Origin: Chrysophaeum taylorii
Lineage: Eukaryota > Sar > Pelagophyceae > Pelagomonadales > Pelagomonadaceae
Assembly: GCA_029834535.1 (NCBI GenBank)
Contig: JAQMWT010000681.1
Span: forward strand, 26,209 to 90,208
Length of the DNA: 64,000 nt
Direction of reading: 5' to 3'
The position numbers and the translations under genes are program-made. Position 1 is the stretch's first letter; each line of letters begins with the position of its first letter. Below, piece by piece: positions 29,087-38,174 of this stretch. Below the pieces are notes generated by a model that ran no database searches, was not told the origin of the DNA, and was given only the letters and a program-made list of their open reading frames with translations.

Positions 29087-29960
29087 ACGTATTACGCCAA
29101 CATCTTCCTCACTACTGTGGCACTAGCATTTACTTGTCTGTCACATGTCGCCTGACATCACCACTTTGTGCAACAAATGCTGCAAGGGCATGCACAACCC
29201 AGATCAGACCCATCTTCTGCACTTGTATGTTTTACTTCGCTACTTAAAGGGTACTCCGAATGATTCACTCGACTATTCATCCGACAGCCCCTCTATTACG
29301 CCCTTTATTCAGCATCTGATCAGCCGCTATTCTGAACTGCATCACCTTCGTTCACCCATTATTTGTTTTACTGATGCAAGTTTTGCTGACCGTTCTGACC
29401 CTCGCTTGCGATCCAATTCTGGTGCATGTATCTTCGTCTTTGGCAGTCTCGTATTCTGGTCTAGCAAACGCCAAACTCTTACTGCCAAAAGCACCATGGA
29501 AGCTGAACTCATCGCCGCCAGCGCAGCCGCCGATGAATGTCACTGGTTTCACCAGCTATTCTCCTCCCACCCTTATTTATTTTCGTGTGATCAAGCTCAC
29601 GCTATTCCCCTGCTTATTGATAACGCTAGCGCATTACATGTCGCTAATCACCCTAAAGTCAGTGCTCCTTCTCGTCATATCAATTTACGAGAATTTCGCA
29701 TTCGTGACTACCAAGCCAACTCGGTCATTCGTCCTCTCTGGTGTCCTACTCACTACCAGGTCGCTGATCATTTTTCGAAGCTCCTACCACGCAATTTATT
29801 TCACAAGTTCAAAAACGCCTACGGTGTTCACTCAACCTCCTCTTCACCGCCATCTCGTCAAGTTGCTCTTTCAGTTACTCTTTCTGCTACTCTTCCACCG
29901 TACGACTCTGTCCATAACACTCTCTATGTTCTTGTCGATGGTAAGACGCTTCCTGCTTAG
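29087..29960 (+). pseudogene. RNase H of inner copia
   Basis: After a frameshift around 29090-29145 the frame carries the end of the RT connection (MSPDITTLCNKCCKGMHNP) and RNase H: ICFTDASFADRSDPRLRSN, STMEAELIAASAAADECHW, LLIDNASALHVANHPKVS and HINLREFRIRDYQ, with all acidic residues in place. It ends 40 bp before the 3' LTR. The fragment is recognisable copia RNase H with a complete active site. Confidence 0.85.
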
Positions 29961-30002
29961 TTTGATCCAGATTTCGCTCACCGAGTTCGATCTGTGAGGG
30001 CG

Positions 30003-30199
30003 TAGAGATAGAAAATCCGAATTAGGGTTAGTACCCCCTATTCTAGGGCTAGTTCCCTTAACTTTAGCACCTTTTGATTCAAGAAAACGCTGTGTTATTC
30101 ACACCGGCTGTCCTCGTTCCAGGAGACAGATTCGAGGACAGACTACCACTGTTCTCACGCTCTGCTGAAGGGTAACACAGTTGAAATTGCTGTTCTCTA
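30003..30199 (+). repeat. 3' LTR of inner copia
   Basis: 197 bp, same ends as the 5' LTR (TAGAGATAG...GTTCTCTA). The preceding GTGAGGGCG is the only purine-rich tract and is the polypurine-tract candidate. Target duplication GTATA follows at 30200-30204. Confidence 0.95.
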
Positions 30200-30204
30200 G
30201 TATA

Positions 30205-31177
30205 GTCCCTTGGATTCGAGTTCGAGTTGAACTCTCGCAGGGTGTGTGCGACGTAGCATGGTGCGCTCGGGGTGAATGAGGGCAACTAGCTGCTCAACCA
30301 TATTGGAGCCGTTGGCGGAGTTGAGATCCGGTTTTACAAGTTGGTTATCGATAGCGTGCCTTAGGTCCGAGGCAGCTCCTCCAAGCTCGCTGAACTCTGT
30401 CGTGTTGCGGGCGTTGGCGTATGGTTGTTGCTTGAACCTTGTGAACGCTTCGGTATATTCTTCTGCTTCTTGTGGGTGTTCTGCGTTGGTGTGCGCAGTT
30501 GGGGAGAAATCCACCCCCTCGAGGCGTACGGCATGACTCTAGAGGCTTTCGTACGCGTCGTCGACGGCAGGGTCGTCGCTGGTGTCGACGCACGAGGCGA
30601 CCAATGTCGGGTGAGTGGCAGCGATGGTGTCCATTATTGATTGCGCTGCGAGGTGCGCGAGCGACTTCGAGCGGGAGCGGGTGGTGGAGGTGCCTTTGTA
30701 CCGCCAGGTGTCACCACGATTACACGGGGAGAGGTGCTTGGTGTACCGGGTGCGGTGCGGGTCTTGGAGATCGACGATCACGCGAGTGTCCTCCGGAGGT
30801 ATGGGGGTACCGTTCGCGTGTTTGAGCGGGGTTTTGCCGCGTTGGTTGGGGGCGATGAGGGCATCTGCCCAACTATCGTGCCAATCGGCACCGTGCCATA
30901 GGACTTCGATGACGTCGCGAGTTTGGGGGGTACGGTGGTACACGGTACGAGGACGACGTTGGGACCGAGTAGGGCCAAGGGCGTCGTCGGCAACATCTGG
31001 GGGCGGCGTTGCACTCGGAGCGGAGGAGTTGGCGACCGTGGGCGAACGGGACAGGGGAGCGTCGGGTGCGTTCGGTGGTGCCGGAGTCGGGGAGACTTGG
31101 CGGCGGCGAACTCCGGGGAGGCGACGAGGCGGGGTGCGTCGGGCTGGTGGGTGTGGGGTTGGGTTTGTCGGCGGCAT
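30205..31177 (-). pseudogene. Outer copia integrase-to-RT linker
   Basis: Two frames (30539-31177 and 30201-30514). The first is Pro/Arg-rich for 80 residues, then VIEVLWHGADWHDSWADALI and YTKHLSPCNRGDTWRYKG, a small barrel-like segment in the place where other copia elements carry a variable linker or chromo-like module. The second ends at the inner element with SKGLY. I assign no enzymatic role. The frame runs into the insertion junction and resumes at 20755. Confidence 0.55.
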
Positions 31178-31589
31178 TTTGAGGTTTCGCGTGCTGCGTC
31201 AGGGAGGCGGTGTCGGGGATTCGGCATCGGACTCGGACTCGGACGACTGGTGGTCATCGTCGTCTTCTGGCGGAGCGGTGTCGTCGGGGACAGGCCAGCA
31301 GCCGGGCAATCGCAGCGAGGGTGCTATCGCCGGGAGAGACTCTGGCGGAATTGGCTGGATGCTTCTTGCGCGGTGTTGGGTATGACGCGTGGATCTTGCA
31401 GGGAGCGGTTGGCGTTGGTGGCTTGGTTCACCAGTTGCTGGGTGCGGTATGCACGCCAGTCGGGGCGGAGGTCCTCGGCTTGGAACTGCCCAGTGGTGAT
31501 AATGTCACCAGTGTCAACAGTTGGATGAGCGACTCGCGGTGATTGGCGATATGCAGCGCATGCAGTGGGAGCATGTCGGCGCTTCCAAG

Positions 31590-32606
31590 CTATATGCCGC
31601 GCACGGTCTTGGGTTCGCGCTTGTTGCGATGGTGTGGGTTGATCAACACCCACGAGCCAAAGGGGTAGAGCTGGGAGCTCATTTCCTCTTGTCGTGGGGA
31701 CAGCACCTGGTGGGGCGTGTGGTCAACATGTTCACGACGGGAAAGGAGTCGCGACCCTGTATTGTTGTGCACGGTGCTGTAGAACAAGCTCGAGAACACC
31801 CAGTAAGTTGACGGGTCGATTTGGTGACCCTCGACCGTCTTGCCGCTCAGGCCGTCCTGTGCCATGGTGGCGCGTTTGGTGAGACGACCCATGAAATGCT
31901 CTGCTGGACTGCCATAGTGCAGCTGATATCGTCCAAGCGTCTCAATTTGCAGGGAGAGCTCGGTCTTCATGTTGTTCAGCTCGGTGGCCTGGACCTGTTT
32001 GGCCGCGTCAGCGAGCACTACTCGCACTCGTATGTCGTACCTGATTTTCAACAGGTTCACACCACAGAGGATTGCAGCGAGGGCGGTCTTGGCGTCTTGG
32101 CGGTTAGCGGGGTGTACAACGCCAAAGTCGCATTTCACACACACCATCACGTAGAGGTGAGGGTAATGACGGTACACCGAGTGGATCGTCGACTCGGCGA
32201 CACCCAGAGCGAGAACTCTGCCAAAGATAAAGGAAAGCTCATTTGGAGTGTACGTCTCGAGATTTTTGGTCCACGGTAGGTTGTCCAGATACTTGGCCAT
32301 CCTGTCGTCTGGGACTAGAAATCTCAGGTACCGAGAATCACCGGGCTGTAGGTTGCAGACGTTGGGGTTGGCTCGGATGTTGCGTTCCATCATATCAGGT
32401 GAGTGCAGGAAGATGGACCTGTACCAACTGACTTTGAAAAGCTTGGCGGGAAAGCCATGATGCGCTGGAGGCAACTCGGGGGGGCATGCTGACGTCGGGA
32501 TGGAGTCCGCTGTTTTGGTCTTTGCTGCTGCCGTTGAGAACCGAACCGCCTTGATCCTGTAATCAGGCTTTTGCTTAGGTCGCCGCTTCTTTTGATGCTT
32601 AACCAT
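31590..32606 (-). CDS. Outer copia integrase-like protein, zinc finger lost
   Basis: 338 residues. It aligns by eye over its length with the inner integrase: the PNVCNLQPGDSRYL block equals inner VTNLRPGDDRYL, but the HHCC ligands before and after it are gone (YRSIFLH and FLVPDDRMA instead of RWHRIHH and DCSECKRC). The first catalytic Asp appears replaced by Glu (VAESTIHSVY against HMDVSYP). The second Asp (VVLADAAKQV) and the Glu (GSPAEHFMGRL) remain. The C-terminal QLYPFGSWVLINPHH matches inner LLPFGEPATFVYPQSH. The frame is uninterrupted, unusual for a copy with so many changed key residues. The start is the first Met; a basic patch (KHQKKRRPKQKP) follows. Confidence 0.7.
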   Translation of the reverse strand: MVKHQKKRRPKQKPDYRIKAVRFSTAAAKTKTADSIPTSACPPELPPAHHGFPAKLFKVSWYRSIFLHSPDMMERNIRANPNVCNLQPGDSRYLRFLVPDDRMAKYLDNLPWTKNLETYTPNELSFIFGRVLALGVAESTIHSVYRHYPHLYVMVCVKCDFGVVHPANRQDAKTALAAILCGVNLLKIRYDIRVRVVLADAAKQVQATELNNMKTELSLQIETLGRYQLHYGSPAEHFMGRLTKRATMAQDGLSGKTVEGHQIDPSTYWVFSSLFYSTVHNNTGSRLLSRREHVDHTPHQVLSPRQEEMSSQLYPFGSWVLINPHHRNKREPKTVRGI

Positions 32607-32639
32607 GGCAGCTAGCGCAGAGTGGCTGTGAGAGCCCTA

Positions 32640-35250
32640 AATGGCGATCCGGACTGATCTGCACATGCCGCTGTGACGTCGACACTGCATAGCAGTGTGT
32701 CTGCGTCTTGGACCTTGGACACCGGTGGGTTGCGCGGTCGCAATGTCAGTGATATCACATGACGCGAAGTGTTTAGTCGCTACACGATGGAGCGACAAGT
32801 AAAGCGCCAAGAGCTGCGGGGGGGCGATCATGGATGCCTGCTCCTTGAAGACCTGTCTGGGTGGCATCTTACGCCATCGCTCGTGCAGTGCTGCGTCGTC
32901 CGGAGCGCAGATACGTGCCGTGCGGTTTCCTCAGGTGTGACGTAGCGGTATTGATGAGAGCTCATGCGTACCAATATAATATATATATATATCTGCCGTC
33001 GGAGGTGAGCGTACGTGCGGGTCCAGAAGGCAGGCAGGTGCGTAGACCTAGCGTGGTCTGCTTCTGGGGTAGCTCGTAATGCCCGTCACGATGAGCCAGA
33101 GACATGCGCGTCTGGGGATACAGCGTGTTGCGTGGGTCGGGAACGGCGATGGTCTCCTGTTGGTAGTTGAGCGAGAAAGCCTGGGGGTTCTGCAAGTTGA
33201 TCAGTTCTGCTACTCGGAGACTAAGTTCTGATGAGTGCCTGTCCATCTCGGGGAGCATTGGTCGACATGCAAATGCAGCAACAAGGTGGCCTTGATGTGC
33301 ATCGAATCCTGATACGGCATGACCACATAGCTTAAATGGCGCACCATAGGCATTTCGCGTGTGTCGGCCAGTGGGCTTTCGTTGCTGCTCGAGGGTCGGT
33401 TGTCCGCCTGTGAAGAAGCCGAGAGTAACCAGGGCGTCCGGTCGGAGGTGACTGACTTCCGCGGTGGTGAACTCGAGCGGATCGTGCGAGGCGCGTACAA
33501 CGAAGAAACCAGCGTTGATTCCAGCGTCCGAGAACGTTTCCCGGAGTAATATCCACGTTTTCTGAGCTAGATGCGAGAGCCGGCACGATGCTTGCATTAT
33601 TGCAGGCAGAGAGCGTAAGTCCTTGTCCAGTCCCAGGGTGATGGTGACTGTGGACCGTCTCTGTTGTTTGGTTTCACCCCCTGTGTCAGAAGCGTGGGGC
33701 GCGTGACACCGCAAGAGAGGAATAGTGTGGGAGACCAAATGGTTGGCATGTGTGATGCGACGGCATCATCTGGGTATCGATGGGTCCTCTGGGCTGCGAA
33801 GAACGCGTGGCGCGGTGGGGTCAGAGTCGAAATCCACGGCAAGCGGGCATCTCGGAACGCGAAGCCGGCGCGGGGAATGACCAGCGAGCGGGGAACAGCG
33901 GGACCCGAGAGAAGGAAATTTTGCTGCGGCGTTATCGAGGAGGACAGTCCCGACATGCGGGGAAGGTCCAGAGGTGAAAGCGGAGCTGTGCTGTGAATCA
34001 CGAACCATCGAATCTTAGAGACGGGGGCGCCCACGGAAGCAGCGTCGCAAATGGCTGCAGAGGAATAGAAACCAAAATTGCGGGCTTGAGCGAGGACGTG
34101 TTGGTGGTGCCCATGATTCGTCTCTGAGGGAGGGGTCATCTCTTCGAGAATGCACGTGGCATGGAGGGCCAGGGCGATGCGAAATCGCAAATCGGAGCGG
34201 AACATCCAGGCCAAGCGGGCGTCAGGATAACTGTTGAGATCCTTGAGTGTCGACTCCGAGGTGCATTCGGCGGAGTACATGACAACGTCAGCAGCGACTT
34301 TGAGCTGACCACAAGTCACCAGACGCGGAATGAGTGTAGCATCGGAGCACGTGACAATGTCTGGGCCAAAACGCTGACGAGCCAGTTGCAAGAGGGATGG
34401 TTGTTTTTCGCATACGAACACAACGCGGAAGTTGGCGGCGAAGATGCGGTTGTTGCGGAACAGAGAAGAGCCTTCAGTCGAGACACCGGTGCACACGAGC
34501 GCGAGGGTGCGGGGCTGAGGCGTGCCGCGAAACTCGCCGGAGGCCGACATGGAGAGTATCATGTGCAGCGCGCCCGAGGACTGTTGCGTCAGTATAACGG
34601 CGGGTAAGTCCGAGCGGGCCAGTTTGCGCAGATTGGGGTCGACGGCTTGAATGTGGCCGAGATCACGAGACAGCGAAAAGGTGTCGTGCGTGAGGAGGGA
34701 CCGCGGGGTCTTAAACTCGTGAGAGTGGCGCAAGGGGAGCTGGATGAGCCCGTTGAACGTTTTCTCACACGTGAAGACAGCGGCGGCGGCGTCGATTTCG
34801 CGATAGTCCAGCGGGAGAGCGGCAAGTCCGGGCGACTTGGGGGTCCCGTATGGAACGTGCGGAAGGGGCGCGTCGAAAATGATCGCGTTGAACAAGTGAC
34901 CAACTGCCGATGAGAGGAGAAAGAGATCCTCTCGAAAGTCATCCAACAGGAGGGCCGGCGCGAGATACACAAAGCCTGTGTCGGGATTGCGAGCGTCTGC
35001 AACCACGAGTAAGGAAAGTGCAATCTTGGTGGCCATGACCGACGTGGGGCCCTGTGAGATCTTGACAGGGGTAACGTCGACGTGGGACCCCTCGATGACG
35101 AGAGGTGACGACGAGTGGCCGAAGTTGAAGGTGGCACCGTATCCGAAATGGCGACGAGCTTTGTCTTGGGAGCGCGGTCGTGCTTAAGCGACACAGGGTC
35201 GGCGGAGGATGAGGAGAAGCACGAAAAGGGTATGCCGTTGAGGGACATTT
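32640..35250 (-). pseudogene. Outer copia protease-like and C5-MTase-like region
   Basis: The main frame 33597-35036 (open up to about 35200) starts with a protease-like block where FGYGATFNFG takes the place of inner IDGGASFCF, so the catalytic Asp is missing. The MTase-like domain follows: LALVCTGVSTEGSSLF (motif I position), VFVCEKQP (motif II acid), YSAECTSES (motif IV; Cys kept at 34265, Pro and Gln lost), ILEEMTPPSE (motif VI; Glu codon at 34142), GAPVSKIRWFVIHS (motif VIII). Cys-Glu spacing is 41 codons. In shifted frames further left, RYVTPEETARHVSAL (about 32930) and QVFKEQASMIAPPQLL (about 32840) match motifs IX and X of the inner copy. Between them, 32962-33738 is an open frame for the target-recognition region. 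Probably no methyltransferase activity; a DNA- or SAM-binding role cannot be excluded. Confidence 0.65.
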
Positions 35251-35439
35251 CGAGGGGATGGGGAGTGGTGAAGGAGTACAGGAGAGAGCTAGTAGGGGAA
35301 CCTAGGGATGAGGAGGTAGGGAGCTGCGGGAAGAACTACTGGCAGCGGAAGAGGCGTATACGGGAGGAGAAGCCAAAAAGGTGTGGGCTCGTGAGACGAG
35401 CACACTGCGTGTACGAGCCGCCCGCGCAGTGCTCAGGGG

Positions 35440-37276
35440 TTTGACGGGCCGTCAGCTCCGTCGACATCGTCATCCGGCTCTTCGGCTGCAATGAAGGCAT
35501 CCACGGCGGCCTCCGTGTCGAGCGATTCTTCGTCGAATTCGCGGGTTAATTGGAGGAGGTAAGACACGGCCGTATTGACTTTCCCTTTGCTGCCACCCGC
35601 AACAGCTCGGACTTCCTGGAGGATGGTCTCGATGAGTTGATCGCGACGATCACACTGGGGCTTTTTGAGGAGGGCCGAGACTTTCTGGGCTTTCTGTATG
35701 ATTATGGAGACAACGTCAGACGGAAGGCTGCTCGAGTGCGGGGTTTGCGGCGCGAGATCGGATGGGGCGCCACCACGGATACGACGGTGTTTGTGGGAAT
35801 ACCGCTCCGGGGGTTTGGCGCGAGGCCGAAGGCACCCGGGTTGCGTGGGGGGTCTTCGGGTTTGCTAGGTTGGTCTTGACGCAGATACGGGTGGAGAAGC
35901 TGCTTGCGGACATGCGGAGCGTCGGGCGGTCGTTTTGGGGGACGACGAGGGGTCAAGCCAGGGATGACCCGATTGTCGAACGTAGACGTGGACCGGGGCT
36001 TGTCGGAGCCGCGATGGGGACGACGGGTCGGCTTGCGTTGATGCTTGGCGTTCCCGTAATGCAGCTCGTGGTCAGACCCGTCATCAACGAGAGTCGCCAA
36101 GGCATCCTGCAGGAAATCGCTGATCTGGGCTTCTTCCTCATCTTCATCTTGGATGGCGGGGTGCGCCTCGTGGTCGTCAGCGTGATCACTAGCTGAACCA
36201 TCCGAGGGAGACTCCGGTCCCCCGAACGTAAGATGCGCCTGATGCGGCGAGATGGAGGCACGATCCGAATAATCCGCGAGAGTGCGAGCCTTGAGGTTGG
36301 GGTGAGGTGCGGTTGGGGTCGCGTGATTGGTCCGACGAGACAGCGTAAGGAGCGTGTCGTAGATCCGGGAGACGGACCCGCCCCGCACGAACGGATGATC
36401 GTGGTATGTACCCGGGCACGTGAGCTCCTGGTACATGCGAGCGATGGATCGATGCCATGGGTGAGCGTGCGGATCTTCGATAATGTTGGGGGGGTAGTGG
36501 GTATTGAGAATGACGGTGTCGATGTGCTGGACGATCTGGGCTTCAGTGAGGCGTTGAGCTGGTTCGAAGGACTCCATCAGCTTGAGGATGTTTAGAAAGA
36601 AGCCGACGTGGTGAACAATGTCAATTGTGCGAGGGTCATGCGTGAGCGCATGGTGCTTGACGTTGCGCACGAGCTGTGTCATGTTAGCTGGGATATGGGC
36701 TTCGAGGAGCTTGACCGTCGCCGCGAGCCGTTGAATAGCCGGCGCATTGGACGCCGCTATGGACTTGATAGACTGCAAGATACTTATGTGCCCGCGAGCA
36801 GGATTCTTGGGCGTCAGGTGTGAAATGAGGCCATTGAGAAGCCCATCAGCAGCCAGGTTCAAGTCAGAGGGAGTGTAGTACTCCTCGGGTCGAAAGAAAG
36901 GGTGATATCGGTTAAGGTGCGAAACCAACGGGATGGTGGCACCGATCGAGTTCAGCATTTTGCGGTATGCTTCGAGAAAACTTGGCAAAAGGCGGAAGAC
37001 ACGACCGCCATGTATGACCTCCGGGCAGACGTTGGAGGTGACGTGAGCGAGGTCTCCGGGCTCAGGGTGGTCTTGGGTGTACCTGTGCATGAAGGAGAGC
37101 AGCCTGGCGTCAAACACATGCGATTGGCGCTCATACGCGTGGTTCGTCTCAAACAGAAGCTGATTGAGGCGGCGATGCGGGAGCTGGTTCAGCAATTGTT
37201 CCCAGTTGTGCTCGAAGCGGAGAGTGGAGTCCCAGGAGTTGTCGCGACACAATTTCCGGAACGTACTACAGTCCAT
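35440..37276 (-). pseudogene. Outer copia Gag (N-terminus missing, one frameshift)
   Basis: The 524-residue frame 35702-37276 starts at MDCSTFRKLCRDNSW, which corresponds to about residue 90 of the inner gag; the coiled-coil N-terminus is missing and a stop lies just upstream. Helical capsid-like blocks (MLNSIGATIPLVSHLNRYHPFF; FFLNILKLMESFEPAQRL) are followed by an acidic stretch (DEDEEEAQISDFLQDALATL) and a basic Pro-rich part. A frameshift near 35705-35760 moves sense into a frame that continues to about 35440 (DVVSIIIQKAQKVSALLKK; RRDQLIETILQEVRAVAGG), matching the C-terminal helices of the inner gag. No zinc knuckle. The start looks truncated by the neighbouring GC-rich element. Confidence 0.65.
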
Positions 37277-37419
37277 CGGATTGAAGGAACACCACCCGCG
37301 CGGCTGCCACCTCTGGGACTATTCCAACCCGCCGCCCTGGGGGGTCGGCGGCGACCGGAGAACCAGACGCTCCGGACTCCCCGACGTCGTCCTCTACCAG
37401 CACCGGCTCTCCGGCGCCG

Positions 37420-38174
37420 ATGGAGGAAGATCTTCCGCCAACGGCAATGCCGGGAGAGAAACGGCCCGCGCACCCGACGCCGGCCAAGGGACCGCAGAAG
37501 GATGCACCGGCGCCGGCGCCTGCTCGCGACCCCAACGCCGTTCTCAAGATGGGCAAGATCCCTACCGGCGAGGTATCGCGCCTGGTCAGGGAGAACCAGC
37601 TCCTGAAGGACGCTATCGAGTGCCTGACCGCAGATCTATAACATGTCAAAAATGAGCACTCCGAGACTCAAACGGCGCTCTCCGATGCCGAGGCAACCTT
37701 TGTCGACTTGCGCAATCAGCTCTTCGAAGCGTGGTCCAACATCGCCGCCTACGAGGAACGCGACGCCACCATCGACAAGCAGCGCGTGGTCGTCGTCATC
37801 AAGCCGCCATGATCAACAAGCAGCGAGCCCAGATCGCCACGCAGCGAGCCCAGATCGACGAGAAGCAAGCCCAGTTCGACGAGAAGCAAGCGCAGTTCGA
37901 CGAGAAGCAAGCCCAGATCGCTGCGCAGCAAGCCCAGATCGATGAGAAGCAAGCCCAGATCGCCGCGCAACGAGCCCAGATCGACGAGAAGCGGCGTCAT
38001 CTCAACGCGGTCATCGACACCGCGGTTGCCCACTACGGCGACTACCTCGCTACCCGAGACTTCGCCCGCATTGAGTCCGCTATGGCTGTTGCGCAGAAAA
38101 GGGAGCTTGAGCAGGAGGTGGCGCAGCTAGAGCCAGGAAGGAGGCTCCTCGAGAGATTGTGTGTTTCCAGGTAA
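37420..38174 (+). pseudogene. Coiled-coil N-terminal part of DUF6589-like gene
   Basis: Starts with ATG at 37420: 73 codons (Pro/Ala-rich, then VSRLVRENQLLKDAIECL, a zipper-like helix) to a TAA at 37639. The same frame stays open to about 37803 (TALSDAEATFVDLRNQLFEAW). A frameshift then leads into the frame 37731-38174, which is dominated by ten heptads of the type AQIDEKQ/AQFDEKQ (37816-37995), encoded by a 21-bp tandem repeat. Such a perfect heptad array should form a long coiled coil. The downstream ORF continues in a third frame. Codon usage and GC content differ strongly from the flanking copia elements, so this is a separate insertion or gene. Confidence 0.5.

Larger units (their letters stand above)
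20761..30199 (+). mobile_element. Inner Ty1/copia retrotransposon carrying a C5-MTase domain
   Basis: 9.4 kb, complete from LTR to LTR, with 197-bp LTRs (4 mismatches by my count), 5-bp target duplication, primer-binding site, then gag, protease, C5-methyltransferase domain, integrase, RT and RNase H on the plus strand. Order PR-IN-RT-RH identifies copia; the MTase lies between PR and IN. The element is interrupted by several frameshifts (about 22090, 25100-25300, 25721, about 29100) and in-frame stops (TAG 27116, TAG 28592, TGA 28754, TAG 29083), so this copy is probably inactive, but LTR similarity shows that it inserted recently. Confidence 0.95.
18441..37290 (-). mobile_element. Outer Ty1/copia retrotransposon (minus), split by inner copia
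   Basis: Reading leftwards: gag (37276-35440), protease-like and MTase-like (35250-32640), integrase-like (32606-31590), linker (31177-30205), then after the inner element the RT and RNase H (20755-18441). The frame that ends at the right insertion junction resumes in the same phase at 20755 once the inner element and one GTATA copy are removed, so the two halves belong to one element. I could not find its LTRs: the left end meets A2 near 18440, and the right end meets a GC-rich gene near 37290 with the gag N-terminus missing. Key residues in all enzymatic domains are altered (see findings). Confidence 0.8.

Noticed and set aside
32970-32992. AT dinucleotide run as promoter or origin
   Set aside because: A short ATATAT microsatellite within the outer element; no supporting context.
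37816-37995. CRISPR-like array
   Set aside because: The 21-bp units are contiguous without spacers and encode a heptad repeat.
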